This document shows, one piece after another, positions 33,068 to 42,900 of a DNA stretch of 64,000 nucleotides. Both the position numbers and the translations under genes were made by a program. Location: assembly GCF_020509005.1 (NCBI RefSeq), contig NC_063015.1:3348001-3412000 (forward strand), in the 5' to 3' direction. The DNA is from Fulvia fulva. Lineage: Eukaryota; Ascomycota; Dothideomycetes; Mycosphaerellales; Mycosphaerellaceae. The notes under the pieces are model-generated. The model made no database searches and was not told where the DNA came from. It saw nothing but the letters and a program-made list of their open reading frames with translations. The first letter of the stretch is position 1, and each line of letters starts with the position of its first letter.

Positions 33068-35194
33068 ATGCCTAGAGAACGCAACGCGGCGACACCATCA
33101 GCAGGTGGTCGCGCGCTCGTAGACAGTCAGGATACAGGCACCGTCACGCCTCCCCCGAACCCAGACAACATGACTTCACAAACAGCGAACGGCGGCATGC
33201 GACCGCCACCTAAGCCTAAGGGCAAAAGCAAGCAGCGCACATCTCTTTTCCCCGACCTCTCCTCTTTTCCTCAGAGTCAGACACAGGACGACAACCGGCG
33301 GGTCACAGTAGACACCGGTGTCGCGCTACAACAAGAGATTGATAAAGCTTACCAGAAGGCCTTCGAGCGAGAAGAAGGTGGTGAGATTGACTTTACAGAA
33401 CTGTTCGAGTTCAAGCTCGAAGAGAACCCAGGCGGCGACCCAGACGAGGTGTATCTATCACTCGACGAGGCAGAACACATTCTCGCATCCGAATACCAGA
33501 ATGTCACCCCAGACAACCTCACGACCCTTGCATCCCAACACCCGAAGACCACCCACGACTTCGTGCTACAAGCAGTCAACACGGCAATTACTAAGGGCAG
33601 ACAACTCGATGTAATGGAGCGAGCCAACGACCTCCAGAACACCCAGTACACCACGCTGTACACCGAATACGACCGCATCTACAAGATGCTGCGAAGTGAA
33701 GAGCTTGTCACACAGAAAATGGCAGCAGATCTCAAGAGCAAGAAGGATTGCGACCCAGCTAAGTTGCAAGAGCTGGGGAAGAAATACAAGGAAGCCAACA
33801 ACCTGTGCAAGCAGTTCAGCGAGATCTGCGAGAAGGAGAAGAAGAAGGCACAAGATGCTGAGGCGAAGAACCAGGCCCTACAACAAGAAGTCGATGACCT
33901 GAAGGCTCGGCTTGAGGCAGGAGACACCACACAGAACGGAGGTAGGGGCCGCTCAGGCCGCCGACCCTCTCGTTCCCGCCCACGCGAGACCTCACTCGAG
34001 CAGCTATTGCGTAGGTATCGCGAAGCTGCTGGTGGAGGGGGCGGTGGCGGTGGTGGTGATAACGATAACGATGGAGACGACGATGACCGTGGCGACAATG
34101 GCCGAGGACGTGACAACGACCGTCCGCGACCAGGACCCAACAACAGTCGTGACTCGAGAATGCGCAACACCCGCACCCAGACACCACTGGTTGACCTTCC
34201 AGAACGTCTCTTCACCATTGACCGCACCCTCACTCGCGGCATGGAGATTGGCAAGGGTGTGCCCGACCCTAAGCACTTCAAGAACGATGACGACCCCAAT
34301 TTCGACAGCTGGTACAGCAGTGTTCTCCTAAAGCTGACTGTAGCAACCTTCCGCACTGAGGCAGATGGTCTGCGCTTCGTGTATGGGTGGACACAAGGTG
34401 ATCCTCAGCGAAGCATCAAGCCGAGGATCCCTGTGCCTGGACAGCAGTCCTTCAACGAGTTCAAGACTGGAGAAGAGTTATTAGACTGGATGACACGCCA
34501 ATATGGCACACGCAATGAGGGAACCAAGGCTATGGTTGACATTGCTACCTGCAAGCAAGAACAAGGCGAAACCTTTGTAGCCTTCCATGCCCGCTACTCG
34601 AAGTTGCGCGCCTGGATGTCATGGACCGATGAGACCGAGCTCATGCTGTTCCGTAACCGACTGAACCGCAAGTACTTCATCAAGACCTTCGGCGACCGCG
34701 AAGTCGACCGCCGCCTAGACAGCATGCAAGACGTTATCGAGGAGTGCACCGCACTGGACGAGAGTTTCTACGAGACAGATCGACTATACCCGCAGAAGGA
34801 GCGCCCCCGGGGCAATGGCAACTCGAACAGCAATGGCGGCCAGAACAACCAGAACAACGGCAACGCAGTTGCTAGTGCCGCTGCCGGTGTAGCAGGTGCC
34901 TTGGTACAGCGCCCACTACAGTACGCTGGTACCAAGAAGAAGGAGGATCTGCCGACACATCTACAGAACCTGCCTACGCTCAACCGTGAGCAGCGCGAAG
35001 ACCTTAAGAAGCAGGGTAAGTGCTACCGCTGCCGTACAGGTTCTCACGTGTCGACTAACCCTGAATGCCCAATGTATGGGTACGATGGCGACTATCGCCC
35101 ACCGCGTCCACGCAATACCACGCCGAATCCGAACGCGAACCTCAGTTCCCTAGCCGCCGATCCGCGGCAGGGAAATGGCACGACCGCTGCCTAA
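33068..35194 (+). CDS. Chromovirus Gag
   Basis: 708 aa, long for a fungal Gag. A Pro/Ser-rich N-terminus is followed by an acidic region, a coiled coil at about residues 207-283, an Arg/Ser-rich patch, and a poly-Gly run leading into an Asp/Arg-rich low-complexity stretch (about 320-355). The retrotransposon capsid domain is at about 413-565, then an Asn/Gly-rich spacer, and a zinc knuckle at residues 652-667. The knuckle is CX2CX4HX6C, two residues longer at the end than the usual CX4C spacing. Start choice is open: later Met codons lie 35 and 44 residues in. A -1 frameshift site at 35170-35176 leads into pol. Confidence 0.88.
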   Translation: MPRERNAATPSAGGRALVDSQDTGTVTPPPNPDNMTSQTANGGMRPPPKPKGKSKQRTSLFPDLSSFPQSQTQDDNRRVTVDTGVALQQEIDKAYQKAFEREEGGEIDFTELFEFKLEENPGGDPDEVYLSLDEAEHILASEYQNVTPDNLTTLASQHPKTTHDFVLQAVNTAITKGRQLDVMERANDLQNTQYTTLYTEYDRIYKMLRSEELVTQKMAADLKSKKDCDPAKLQELGKKYKEANNLCKQFSEICEKEKKKAQDAEAKNQALQQEVDDLKARLEAGDTTQNGGRGRSGRRPSRSRPRETSLEQLLRRYREAAGGGGGGGGGDNDNDGDDDDRGDNGRGRDNDRPRPGPNNSRDSRMRNTRTQTPLVDLPERLFTIDRTLTRGMEIGKGVPDPKHFKNDDDPNFDSWYSSVLLKLTVATFRTEADGLRFVYGWTQGDPQRSIKPRIPVPGQQSFNEFKTGEELLDWMTRQYGTRNEGTKAMVDIATCKQEQGETFVAFHARYSKLRAWMSWTDETELMLFRNRLNRKYFIKTFGDREVDRRLDSMQDVIEECTALDESFYETDRLYPQKERPRGNGNSNSNGGQNNQNNGNAVASAAAGVAGALVQRPLQYAGTKKKEDLPTHLQNLPTLNREQREDLKKQGKCYRCRTGSHVSTNPECPMYGYDGDYRPPRPRNTTPNPNANLSSLAADPRQGNGTTAA

Positions 35195-38100
35195 GCGTGG
35201 TAGACAGCGGTCACCCGAACTTCCTAGGACAGAAAGAGCATGAGATTGAGAGACACGGAACGCAAGAGACGGTAACAGACTATAGTGAGGAGCTTAAGAT
35301 ATCGGCATGCGCACTGGATAAGCAACAGCCAGCTGTGTACCCTCACATAGTGTTACCCGTAATGATACAACAGAGAAAGGCTCGAGGCCTTGTAGATTCT
35401 GCTTCCACCTCTCTCTTTCTTGACTGGAAATTCACACGCAAATACACAATACCCCTGATCCCTTTGACGCAAAGCCGACGACTAACACTGGGAGATGGAA
35501 CGGCCACTGCGCGGCAGATTACACACGCGGCCCCTGTAGACGTAGTCATAGGCGATCATCACGAGCAAATGTTATGCTACGTCACCGACCTCGAATACGA
35601 CATCGTCTTTGGCCTGCCGTGGCTTACAGCGCACAACCCAAACATCTTCTGGGAGACAGGCGAGGTGGCATTCAGGTCGGATTACTGCTTTGGTCACTGT
35701 CTACAGAATAAGACACCGACAACAGTGCAATCCCTGAACCACCGCGAGAAGAAGAAGCAGGCACCAGTACGGTACGGACCAGAGCCCTTCACTGGAGATG
35801 TAGCGAGCTTCACAGCAGGAGGAGCAGAGCTGAATGCCTCATCATATGACCTGGAAGACATAGACGATGAAGAAGTGGACTGCCAGGGCGTTTCTCAACG
35901 CGCGTGGGGGATGTACGCGCACCGGCCTGGGGCTGAGTGCTTCTACATCATGCCCACTAGGCGTGAGAGCGACGGCGGAGAGCTTAAGCTGAGTGCAATG
36001 GCTGCTGATGATCTGGACCAATTCTTGAACAAGCAGTTCAATCACAACCCGAAGGAGAAGTTGCCGCCAATGTACCACGATATTGCGGACGCTTTCTCAG
36101 CTAAGGATCATGAAGGACTCCCACCTCACCGACTAGGCGTAGATCATGAGATTCACATTAAGCCTGATGGTCCACAAGAGCCACCATACCGCAAGCCCTA
36201 CGGCCTAGCTGAGAAGGAGAACGAGGCAGTTAAAAAATGGCTAGACGAGCAAACATCTGAAGGGAAGGTGCGGAAAGCAGGGCAAAAGACGAACCAGTCT
36301 CCTGCACCAGTGCTAGTGGTACGTAAGCCTGGAGGTGGGCTGCGTGTTTGTATCGACTACAGAGGATTGAATGCGATCACTATCAAGAACCGGTATCCGA
36401 TTCCCTTGATACAAGAGACGCTCAACCGCATGCACGGCAAGAAGTACTTCACAAAGCTGGACATTGTAGCAGCCTTCAACAAGTTACGGATAGCTGAAGG
36501 GCACGAGTGGTTGACAGCGTTTGCGACACGATACGGCATCTACGAGTGTCTAGTGTTGCCATTCGGCTTGTGCAACGGACCAGCATCGTTCCAATCATAC
36601 ATCAACAAGGTCTTGCAAGAACACCTAGACGACTTTGTGTCGGCCTACCTGGATGACGTACTTATCTTCAGTGACACCTTGGAGGAGCACATTGAACACG
36701 TGCGGAAGGTTCTCACCAAGCTACGCGATGCAGGACTTACAGTGGACATCGACAAAAGCGAATTCCACCAACAGAAGGTGAAGTATCTTGGGCTAATCAT
36801 AACCCCTGACGGCATCGAGATGGACCCCGAGAAACTCGAATGTATTCAGACATGGGAAGCTCCTGAGAACCTGAAGGATGTCCAGGCCTTCCTTGGATTT
36901 GCCAACTTCTACAGGCGATTCATCGAAGCATTTTCGCGCATAGCTGCTCCTCTCACAAACCTGACCAAGTCGGACGGACCAAGCAATCACAAGAACAGAA
37001 GGATTCAATGGTCACTAGATTGCCAACGAGCCTTTGACAATTTGAAAGCTGCGTTCAGCAAAGCCGGCATGCTCGCACATTACGTGCCAGGCAGGGAAAC
37101 AGTAATAGAGACAGATTCTTCAGATTTTGTGAACGCCGGCGTGCTTTCGCAGTATGACGAGAATGGTGTGCTACATCCTGTGGCCTTCTACTCGAAGAAG
37201 TTGAGTCCACAGGAGTGCAATTATGAAATCTATGATAAGGAACTGTTAGCCATCATCAAGGCTTTTGAGGAATGGAGACCCGAGCTCGCCTGCGAGGCAG
37301 ATGATGAGGACTCACAGCCAGTCAAGATTTACACCGACCACAAGAACCTGGAATACTTCATGACGACAAAGCAGCTAAATCGGCGACAAGCGCGTTGGGC
37401 TGAGTTCTTGTCACAGTTCAACTTCAAGATAATATACCGTCCAGGACTTCAAGGTACAAAGCCAGACAGCCTGACGAGACGCAGCCAGGACCTTCCGCAG
37501 GGGGTGGACGACCCTCGGAACCAGCATCAGCATCAGACATTGCTGCCTCCTAAGCGATTCCTTAAGATCGCCTCACTACAGGCAACAGTAGAAGATGCGC
37601 CGGAAGAAGAGGAACCAGTACCGCTAAACCCTGAAGCTGAAGAGTTTATGCCTACAGAACGAGATGCGCCTACTGAACAACCGGCGACGCGTGAAAGTCA
37701 GCGGGAAGCCGAACTCGAGTATCGAATGTCGACGGCGTACGTAACCGATAACGAGCTCAAGACCGCGATTAAGGACCTGCAGAAAGACCGCACTCCTACA
37801 CTGCTACAGAGAGCGAAGATTCACCCAGCACACTGCAAAGTGGATGGCGACCTGCTATATGTTCGAAACCAATACGACGGCTGGAGCTTATGGGTACCAA
37901 ATGACCAAGCTTTACAGACCAGGATAATCAAGATAAACCATGACGCTCCAGCAGCAGGCCATCCAGGACGAGCTCGCACTTATGAACTCGTAGCACGTGA
38001 ATTCTACTGGCCTGGATTAGCGAGATCCGTGCGCAGATACACCGCGAATTGCCGCACCTGCCGTACAACAAAATCTCTGCACTCCCAGCCACTAGGATTA

Positions 38101-39861
38101 CTACAGCCACTTCCTGTTCCAGATCGGCCTTGGAAACACATTGCAGTCGACTTCGTTGTCGGACTCCCAGACAGCACTCTTGACGGCATGGTCTACAACA
38201 ACATTATGACCGTCACTGACAGGCTCACTAAGGAAGTCGAGCTGATCCCTATTGGCGCAATGACAGCACAGAATACGGCAAGGCTTTTCCTCAAACATGT
38301 GTTCTGTCGGCGCGGGTTTCCTGACACCATTACATCAGACCGTGGCAAGCAGTGGGTTGCTACCTTCTGGAAGAAACTCTGCAAGATGCTCCGCACAAAT
38401 CGCAAGCTGAGTTCTTCGTATCACCCAGAAACTGATGGACAGTCAGAACGCACTAACCAGGCGATGGAACAGTATCTCCGCATGTTCACCAACGAGGCAC
38501 AGGATGACTGGGCAGAATGGCTGTGCCTTGCTCAGTTCGCGATCAACAATCACCTGTCTGAGACTACTGGTGTGTCGCCGTTCTACGCCACCTTAGGATA
38601 CAACCCTGAGTTCATAGAGCGAGTTGACCTGAACGCTGGAAAGGAGGGAGGACTGACCACTCTCCAGCGACTGGACGCGCGATCAGCAGAAACCTTTGTG
38701 CGTCGAATTTGCGAGCTTCACAAACACCTTCAAGAGAATATGCGAATGTCACAAGCTCTCCAAGCAGAGGCAGCAAACCGCCACCGAAGCATTCCTCCAG
38801 ACTACAAGGTGGGTGATTGGGTGTATCTTAGCACCAAGAACATCCGCACGACTCGACCATCTAAGAAGCTGGACAGGAGATATGCCGGCCCTTACCAGAT
38901 CACGGAAGTTATGCCGGCCAGACTCTCTTATCGACTGAAACTATCAGACGCTCTAGTAGGACTTGATAACTGCTTCCACACCTCACTACTACAACGAGCC
39001 GACCACCCCGATTTCCCACCACTTGAAGGGCAGCATCTGGCGCCGCCACCACCGATAACTATCGAACCTGACACCACCGAGGCTGATGCAGCAGCCGATG
39101 TAGTGGCAGCACCTACGCACATGTACGAGGTGGAAAAGATCCTTGACATGTACACCCGTAAGCGGGCAGGCAAGGTGAAGAAGGGGCACAAGCGCAAAGT
39201 AGATACATGGTACAAGGTGAAATGGGCTGGATATCAGAACGAAGAGGATGGTGAGACCTGGCAACCTGCAGAGGACATGCTTGAACACGCAGCCGCCGCT
39301 GTTGCAGACTTTCACCATAACCGGCCGGAGTTGTCTACGCCTGTAGGCTTCGCAGCTCCATCTGACTGGTCCCTACCAGCCACTGAGATACTCGGGCTCA
39401 ACTCGATCAGGGTCATTCCGAAAGACACCGTCACGAATGAGTCGCCTCGAGCCTTGCCTCTAATAGAATCTGCTCCGCACATATTCGATACTCGAGTGGA
39501 GCCTACAGAGCCTGCAATGATACCCAACTTTGGTCATAAGGATCATACGCGAGTGCGAGCCGAAGACAGACTTAGATCTGGGGCAAGCCAGCTAACTAGG
39601 CAACATGTTTCTCGAAGGAAGCCGGTCGAGGATAGTCTTGATAGAGCGAATGCGATGTTATCGGATGACGACAGGGCACTAGAGGATGATTCGGCGTTCG
39701 CGCGATTATGGAGCTCGACAGGCAAGTGGCCTCACAAGGTGAATAACGCTCAGAGGACTGAGGCGTGTTTTGGGAGGGGGGGTACTGTCACGGGCAGCCC
39801 GCGACCCCTCACTGTAGCTGCGTCGGCCCGGCTGAACCGCGGACCTTCTGCATCGGGTTAG
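35065..39861 (+). CDS. Chromovirus Pol: protease, RT, RNase H, integrase, chromodomain
   Basis: 1,598-codon frame, -1 relative to gag; true translation probably enters by frameshift at 35170-35176. An aspartic protease comes first, its active site reading LVDSAS (Asp at residue 111 of this frame), with the YDIVFGLPWL motif after it. The reverse transcriptase has YLDD at 528-531 and the RNase H has ETDSSD, then YDKELLAI, then YTDHKNL. The integrase shows the HHCC zinc finger, a DDE core (AVDFVVGLP; TSDRGKQW; HPETDGQSERTNQ) and a GPY/F-type module (RRYAGPYQI). A chromodomain starts at about residue 1353 (MYEVEKIL...YKVKWAGY...TWQP). About 170 residues of unclassified tail follow, and the frame ends 76 bp inside the 3' LTR. 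All catalytic residues checked are present, except Ala for Gly in the protease D-S/T-G triad. Confidence 0.93.
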   Translation: MPNVWVRWRLSPTASTQYHAESEREPQFPSRRSAAGKWHDRCLSVVDSGHPNFLGQKEHEIERHGTQETVTDYSEELKISACALDKQQPAVYPHIVLPVMIQQRKARGLVDSASTSLFLDWKFTRKYTIPLIPLTQSRRLTLGDGTATARQITHAAPVDVVIGDHHEQMLCYVTDLEYDIVFGLPWLTAHNPNIFWETGEVAFRSDYCFGHCLQNKTPTTVQSLNHREKKKQAPVRYGPEPFTGDVASFTAGGAELNASSYDLEDIDDEEVDCQGVSQRAWGMYAHRPGAECFYIMPTRRESDGGELKLSAMAADDLDQFLNKQFNHNPKEKLPPMYHDIADAFSAKDHEGLPPHRLGVDHEIHIKPDGPQEPPYRKPYGLAEKENEAVKKWLDEQTSEGKVRKAGQKTNQSPAPVLVVRKPGGGLRVCIDYRGLNAITIKNRYPIPLIQETLNRMHGKKYFTKLDIVAAFNKLRIAEGHEWLTAFATRYGIYECLVLPFGLCNGPASFQSYINKVLQEHLDDFVSAYLDDVLIFSDTLEEHIEHVRKVLTKLRDAGLTVDIDKSEFHQQKVKYLGLIITPDGIEMDPEKLECIQTWEAPENLKDVQAFLGFANFYRRFIEAFSRIAAPLTNLTKSDGPSNHKNRRIQWSLDCQRAFDNLKAAFSKAGMLAHYVPGRETVIETDSSDFVNAGVLSQYDENGVLHPVAFYSKKLSPQECNYEIYDKELLAIIKAFEEWRPELACEADDEDSQPVKIYTDHKNLEYFMTTKQLNRRQARWAEFLSQFNFKIIYRPGLQGTKPDSLTRRSQDLPQGVDDPRNQHQHQTLLPPKRFLKIASLQATVEDAPEEEEPVPLNPEAEEFMPTERDAPTEQPATRESQREAELEYRMSTAYVTDNELKTAIKDLQKDRTPTLLQRAKIHPAHCKVDGDLLYVRNQYDGWSLWVPNDQALQTRIIKINHDAPAAGHPGRARTYELVAREFYWPGLARSVRRYTANCRTCRTTKSLHSQPLGLLQPLPVPDRPWKHIAVDFVVGLPDSTLDGMVYNNIMTVTDRLTKEVELIPIGAMTAQNTARLFLKHVFCRRGFPDTITSDRGKQWVATFWKKLCKMLRTNRKLSSSYHPETDGQSERTNQAMEQYLRMFTNEAQDDWAEWLCLAQFAINNHLSETTGVSPFYATLGYNPEFIERVDLNAGKEGGLTTLQRLDARSAETFVRRICELHKHLQENMRMSQALQAEAANRHRSIPPDYKVGDWVYLSTKNIRTTRPSKKLDRRYAGPYQITEVMPARLSYRLKLSDALVGLDNCFHTSLLQRADHPDFPPLEGQHLAPPPPITIEPDTTEADAAADVVAAPTHMYEVEKILDMYTRKRAGKVKKGHKRKVDTWYKVKWAGYQNEEDGETWQPAEDMLEHAAAAVADFHHNRPELSTPVGFAAPSDWSLPATEILGLNSIRVIPKDTVTNESPRALPLIESAPHIFDTRVEPTEPAMIPNFGHKDHTRVRAEDRLRSGASQLTRQHVSRRKPVEDSLDRANAMLSDDDRALEDDSAFARLWSSTGKWPHKVNNAQRTEACFGRGGTVTGSPRPLTVAASARLNRGPSASG
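35170..35212 (+). promoter_or_regulatory. Predicted -1 ribosomal frameshift signal between gag and pol
   Basis: Slippery heptamer GGGAAAT at 35170-35176, phased G_GGA_AAT in the gag frame. A 5-nt spacer (GGCAC) follows, then a perfect 8-bp stem: GACCGCTG (35182-35189) with CAGCGGTC (35205-35212). The 15-nt loop contains the gag stop TAA (35192-35194). Slipping back one base gives GGG AAA TGG, which is exactly the pol frame. Confidence 0.75.
39769..39785 (+). promoter_or_regulatory. Polypurine tract of the chromovirus
   Basis: A G-rich purine run (GGGAGGGGGGG at about 39772-39782) ending a few bases before the 3' LTR, the expected plus-strand primer. Confidence 0.75.
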
Positions 39862-39969
39862 CGCGGCTTGGCTTTACTTTATAACTTCGCCGCGCCTCGC
39901 GCTCCTCTTTCGTAGCTTCGTAGAACAACAACTATCTCATTCGGACCCTATGGTACGCGCGCCCTTACA
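39786..39969 (+). repeat. Chromovirus 3' LTR
   Basis: 184 bp, identical by eye to 32748-32931. The pol frame runs 25 codons into it before stopping at 39859-39861. Confidence 0.93.
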
Positions 39970-42900
39970 GAAGTGCCCTAATCGTCCGGTTCCTCGCCTT
40001 TACCATCCACTCCCCCCTTCCTAGCGACCACCTCGGACAGACGAGGAGTACGTACCGTACGTTCTAGGAGCGATAGCCGTAGGGGCAGCTAGTATTCGTA
40101 TATCCTAGAACCTTCCTCTATAATAGGTACCCCTAGAGGCCGATATGTTCGCTTCGCAGTTAGGTTGCTATACTACTCTATACCCTCGTAAGGCGGTAGT
40201 AGATAAGCTTCGGGGGGTGCTTAACCGCGGATTTTGTAGCTAACTATTCCTTAGGTTATCCCGCTAGCTAAGGGCGTCCACTATGCCCTACAACCTGGTT
40301 ATTCTACCTCTCTTTCTATAGTTGCTCTACAAACGATTTCTTACCTTCCTATTATATTACTAGCTATTCGTCCCTTACCCGGTAGTTCGGCTCGTTTCCG
40401 GGTCGAATGCCCCTATACGCTAGTACTAATTCGCGGGCCCTTACGACTGCACTAGCGATGACCTTCTGTACTAGGTACTATGCCGACTTACCTAAGTAGG
40501 AGGTCCGTAGTCCCTAGATATATAGGTCGATCGGCGGTATAGCGGTCTCGTACTTAAGCATCCTCGTTAGTGTCGACTTATATACCCCGGCGACCTTCCT
40601 TAGGCATTAGTTTTAGATCTTCGCTAACGGCGCGACGAGTCCCTTTAATAGGTAGGCCCTCTTACCTAAGGACTATACTTAGCTACTATAGGTAAGGACT
40701 AGCCGTATAATAGCCGTATATAGAAGTCGTGACTACCGGAAGTCCGCCCCCTATATAGACGTAGTAAGCCTCTAGCATAATGCTATATTCTGTTTAGCTT
40801 TCCGTAATATTGCCTATACGTACTTCCTCTACCGTAGCGCCGGGTCTACCTATAGTCCGAGGATCCTAAGCTAATTTGCCGGGTTAGTCGTGTGCCTATA
40901 TATCTAGATAGAAGCTTATATATTGTAGAACCGTGGCCGGCGCGTAAAGTGTATTAGATTGTACTTTTCTAGGGCAAACCGAGCCCCGTGCCTCCTAGCC
41001 TAGTCCTCGTAGATCTTGTGCTTCTCTTCTAGTAGCCTACAGTTCTCCTTAGTCGAGGAAGACTACGCTAGGATATTTATGTCGTCTACGAAGCCGCTCG
41101 TAGCGGTGTTCTAGGATTCTAGGGCTAGGAGCAGCGTCGCTATAAAGAAGAGGAACAGAATAGGTACTAGCGTTAAGCCTTACGGGATTCTAGTATAGAC
41201 TACTTGAAATAGGCTTCTATACTAGCCGACTAGGATCGACGTACTACGGTTTTAGAGGTAGGACCGTACGAAGTTAACAAGCCACTTAGGGAGTCCTTTC
41301 GACCTTAGGATATAGAGTAGCCGCGGGTATAACACGTAGTCGAAGGCTCCCGATATGTCTAGGCTAAGTAAGGAAGCCACCTTGTCCCTATTCTTATACT
41401 AGATAACCTTTACCTAAGAGGTGATAAGTTCTATCGCGGATAGCGTCGATCGCTATAGGCGCGTACCTATCTAGGTGTCCGGGAGTAGGGAGTGTTCCTC
41501 TACCGCCTCGGAGAGTCTCGTTATAACCAGCTTCTTAAGCGCCTTCCTAAGAGTGTTAAGGAGCGTAATTAGGCGGTACGACTTTACCTACGTATAGTCT
41601 TCCTTCTACGGCTTGCGTAGGACCACTGTCGTCGATTGTTTAAAAGCTATCGGGTGGTACCCGGTCTATAGGTAGGCGTTAAAGATCGCTATAACTACTA
41701 GGGCTAGTTGATCTCTACACTTCTTTAGTAGCTCGTTTAGGATCCTATCCGGCCCCGGGGCTTTCTTCGCCGGTAACTTCCTTAGCATAGCGGCAACTTC
41801 TCCCTCGGACACCTCCTATTAGACCGCGATGCTAGAGGCTAGGGGAGTAGAGCTGTTTATATCGCTTAGATTAGCCTCGACTAGGGGCGGGAAGAACTTG
41901 CTAGCTAGTAGACGCGCCTTAGCCTCGGGGTCGCTAACCGGGCCACTAGGCGATTATAGCGCTAGGATAGAGAAGGAGGGGCCCTATATAGGGTCCTGTC
42001 GGGCCCATTCCGCTAGCTTCTATATCCTCTCTAGCTTGCCGGCGATTTCTTCTACTATAGCCCTCTAGCCGACTGCTTTCTCCCTTCGTATTATAGCTTT
42101 CTTCTATTAGTATGCCTCCCTATATACGTTCTAGGCCTCCTCGCTATAGCTGCTCGTCTATACCCGGCGGGCTCTCCTTACTTCTCTTACTACCGTAGTG
42201 TACTCCGGCGTCTAGTATAGTTTAGACTATATCGTTAGTTAGGCAAGCGGAACGTGAAGTAAGGTCGCTTTTCTTATTTCGTCTGTCAACCCCTAGACTA
42301 CTTCGTCTATCTCGTCTTTACTGTTGTATTACTACTACGCGATCTGGACTAGCCTCTTAGAGTTATCGAGGTACGCCTAGATGTTGGCCTAGTAGGCCTT
42401 TCCCTAGTTTAGCTTAGGGGTTCCCGCTAGTGTGCGTTATATCTATGTCGCAATAGAGGTCCTAACTAGTATATAGTCTAACGACGCCTCGAGTTTATGT
42501 TCGATCCTATAGTAGGTTACCGTATAGTAGTAGCTATCTAAGATCTAGGAGAGGTCGATCGTGCCTTAGAGTCCCCCTCTCTTCTAGGTGCCCAGGTCCT
42601 TCGGGGTATTAAGGGCAATTACGTTGCTCGCTATTAAGTCGAGTACTTCGTCGGCTATAGGGTGCGGCTATATAAGGCTTTCCTAGGAAGGGTGGTATAT
42701 GTTGAAGTCTCCTACTACGATGTGGTACCCTTGTCTCTTAAGCGCACTGTCTAGGTGTCTGTAGACCCCTAGGTCGCGGCTAGACCTCGAGGCTAGCGGT
42801 TGTATATATAGGTTATGTATCTAGGTGCTACCTACGTAGAGGGAGGTAATATCGCCCCCGCCTTCTTCGTCTACGTAGTACACTACCTCCTAGTCGGATT

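Larger units (their letters stand above)
32748..39969 (+). mobile_element. Intact Ty3-type chromovirus LTR retrotransposon
   Basis: 7,222 bp, with two 184-bp LTRs (TGTCAC...CTTACA) that read as identical by eye. It has gag and pol ORFs without stops, a purine tract next to the 3' LTR and a chromodomain at the end of pol. Identical LTRs and the absence of RIP point to recent activity. The 5-bp flanks differ (CTCTA on the left, GAAGT on the right), and the flanks belong to two different older transposons, so it is not a simple insertion. No envelope gene is present, as expected of fungal retrotransposons. Confidence 0.93.

Noticed and set aside
32934..33122. Short ORF upstream of gag
   Set aside because: Different frame, no motif; part of the chromovirus leader. 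A uORF role is possible but unsupported.
33679..34356. 225-codon minus-strand ORF (Ser/Pro/Arg-rich)
   Set aside because: Exact antisense of the gag coding region; open because of gag's codon bias.
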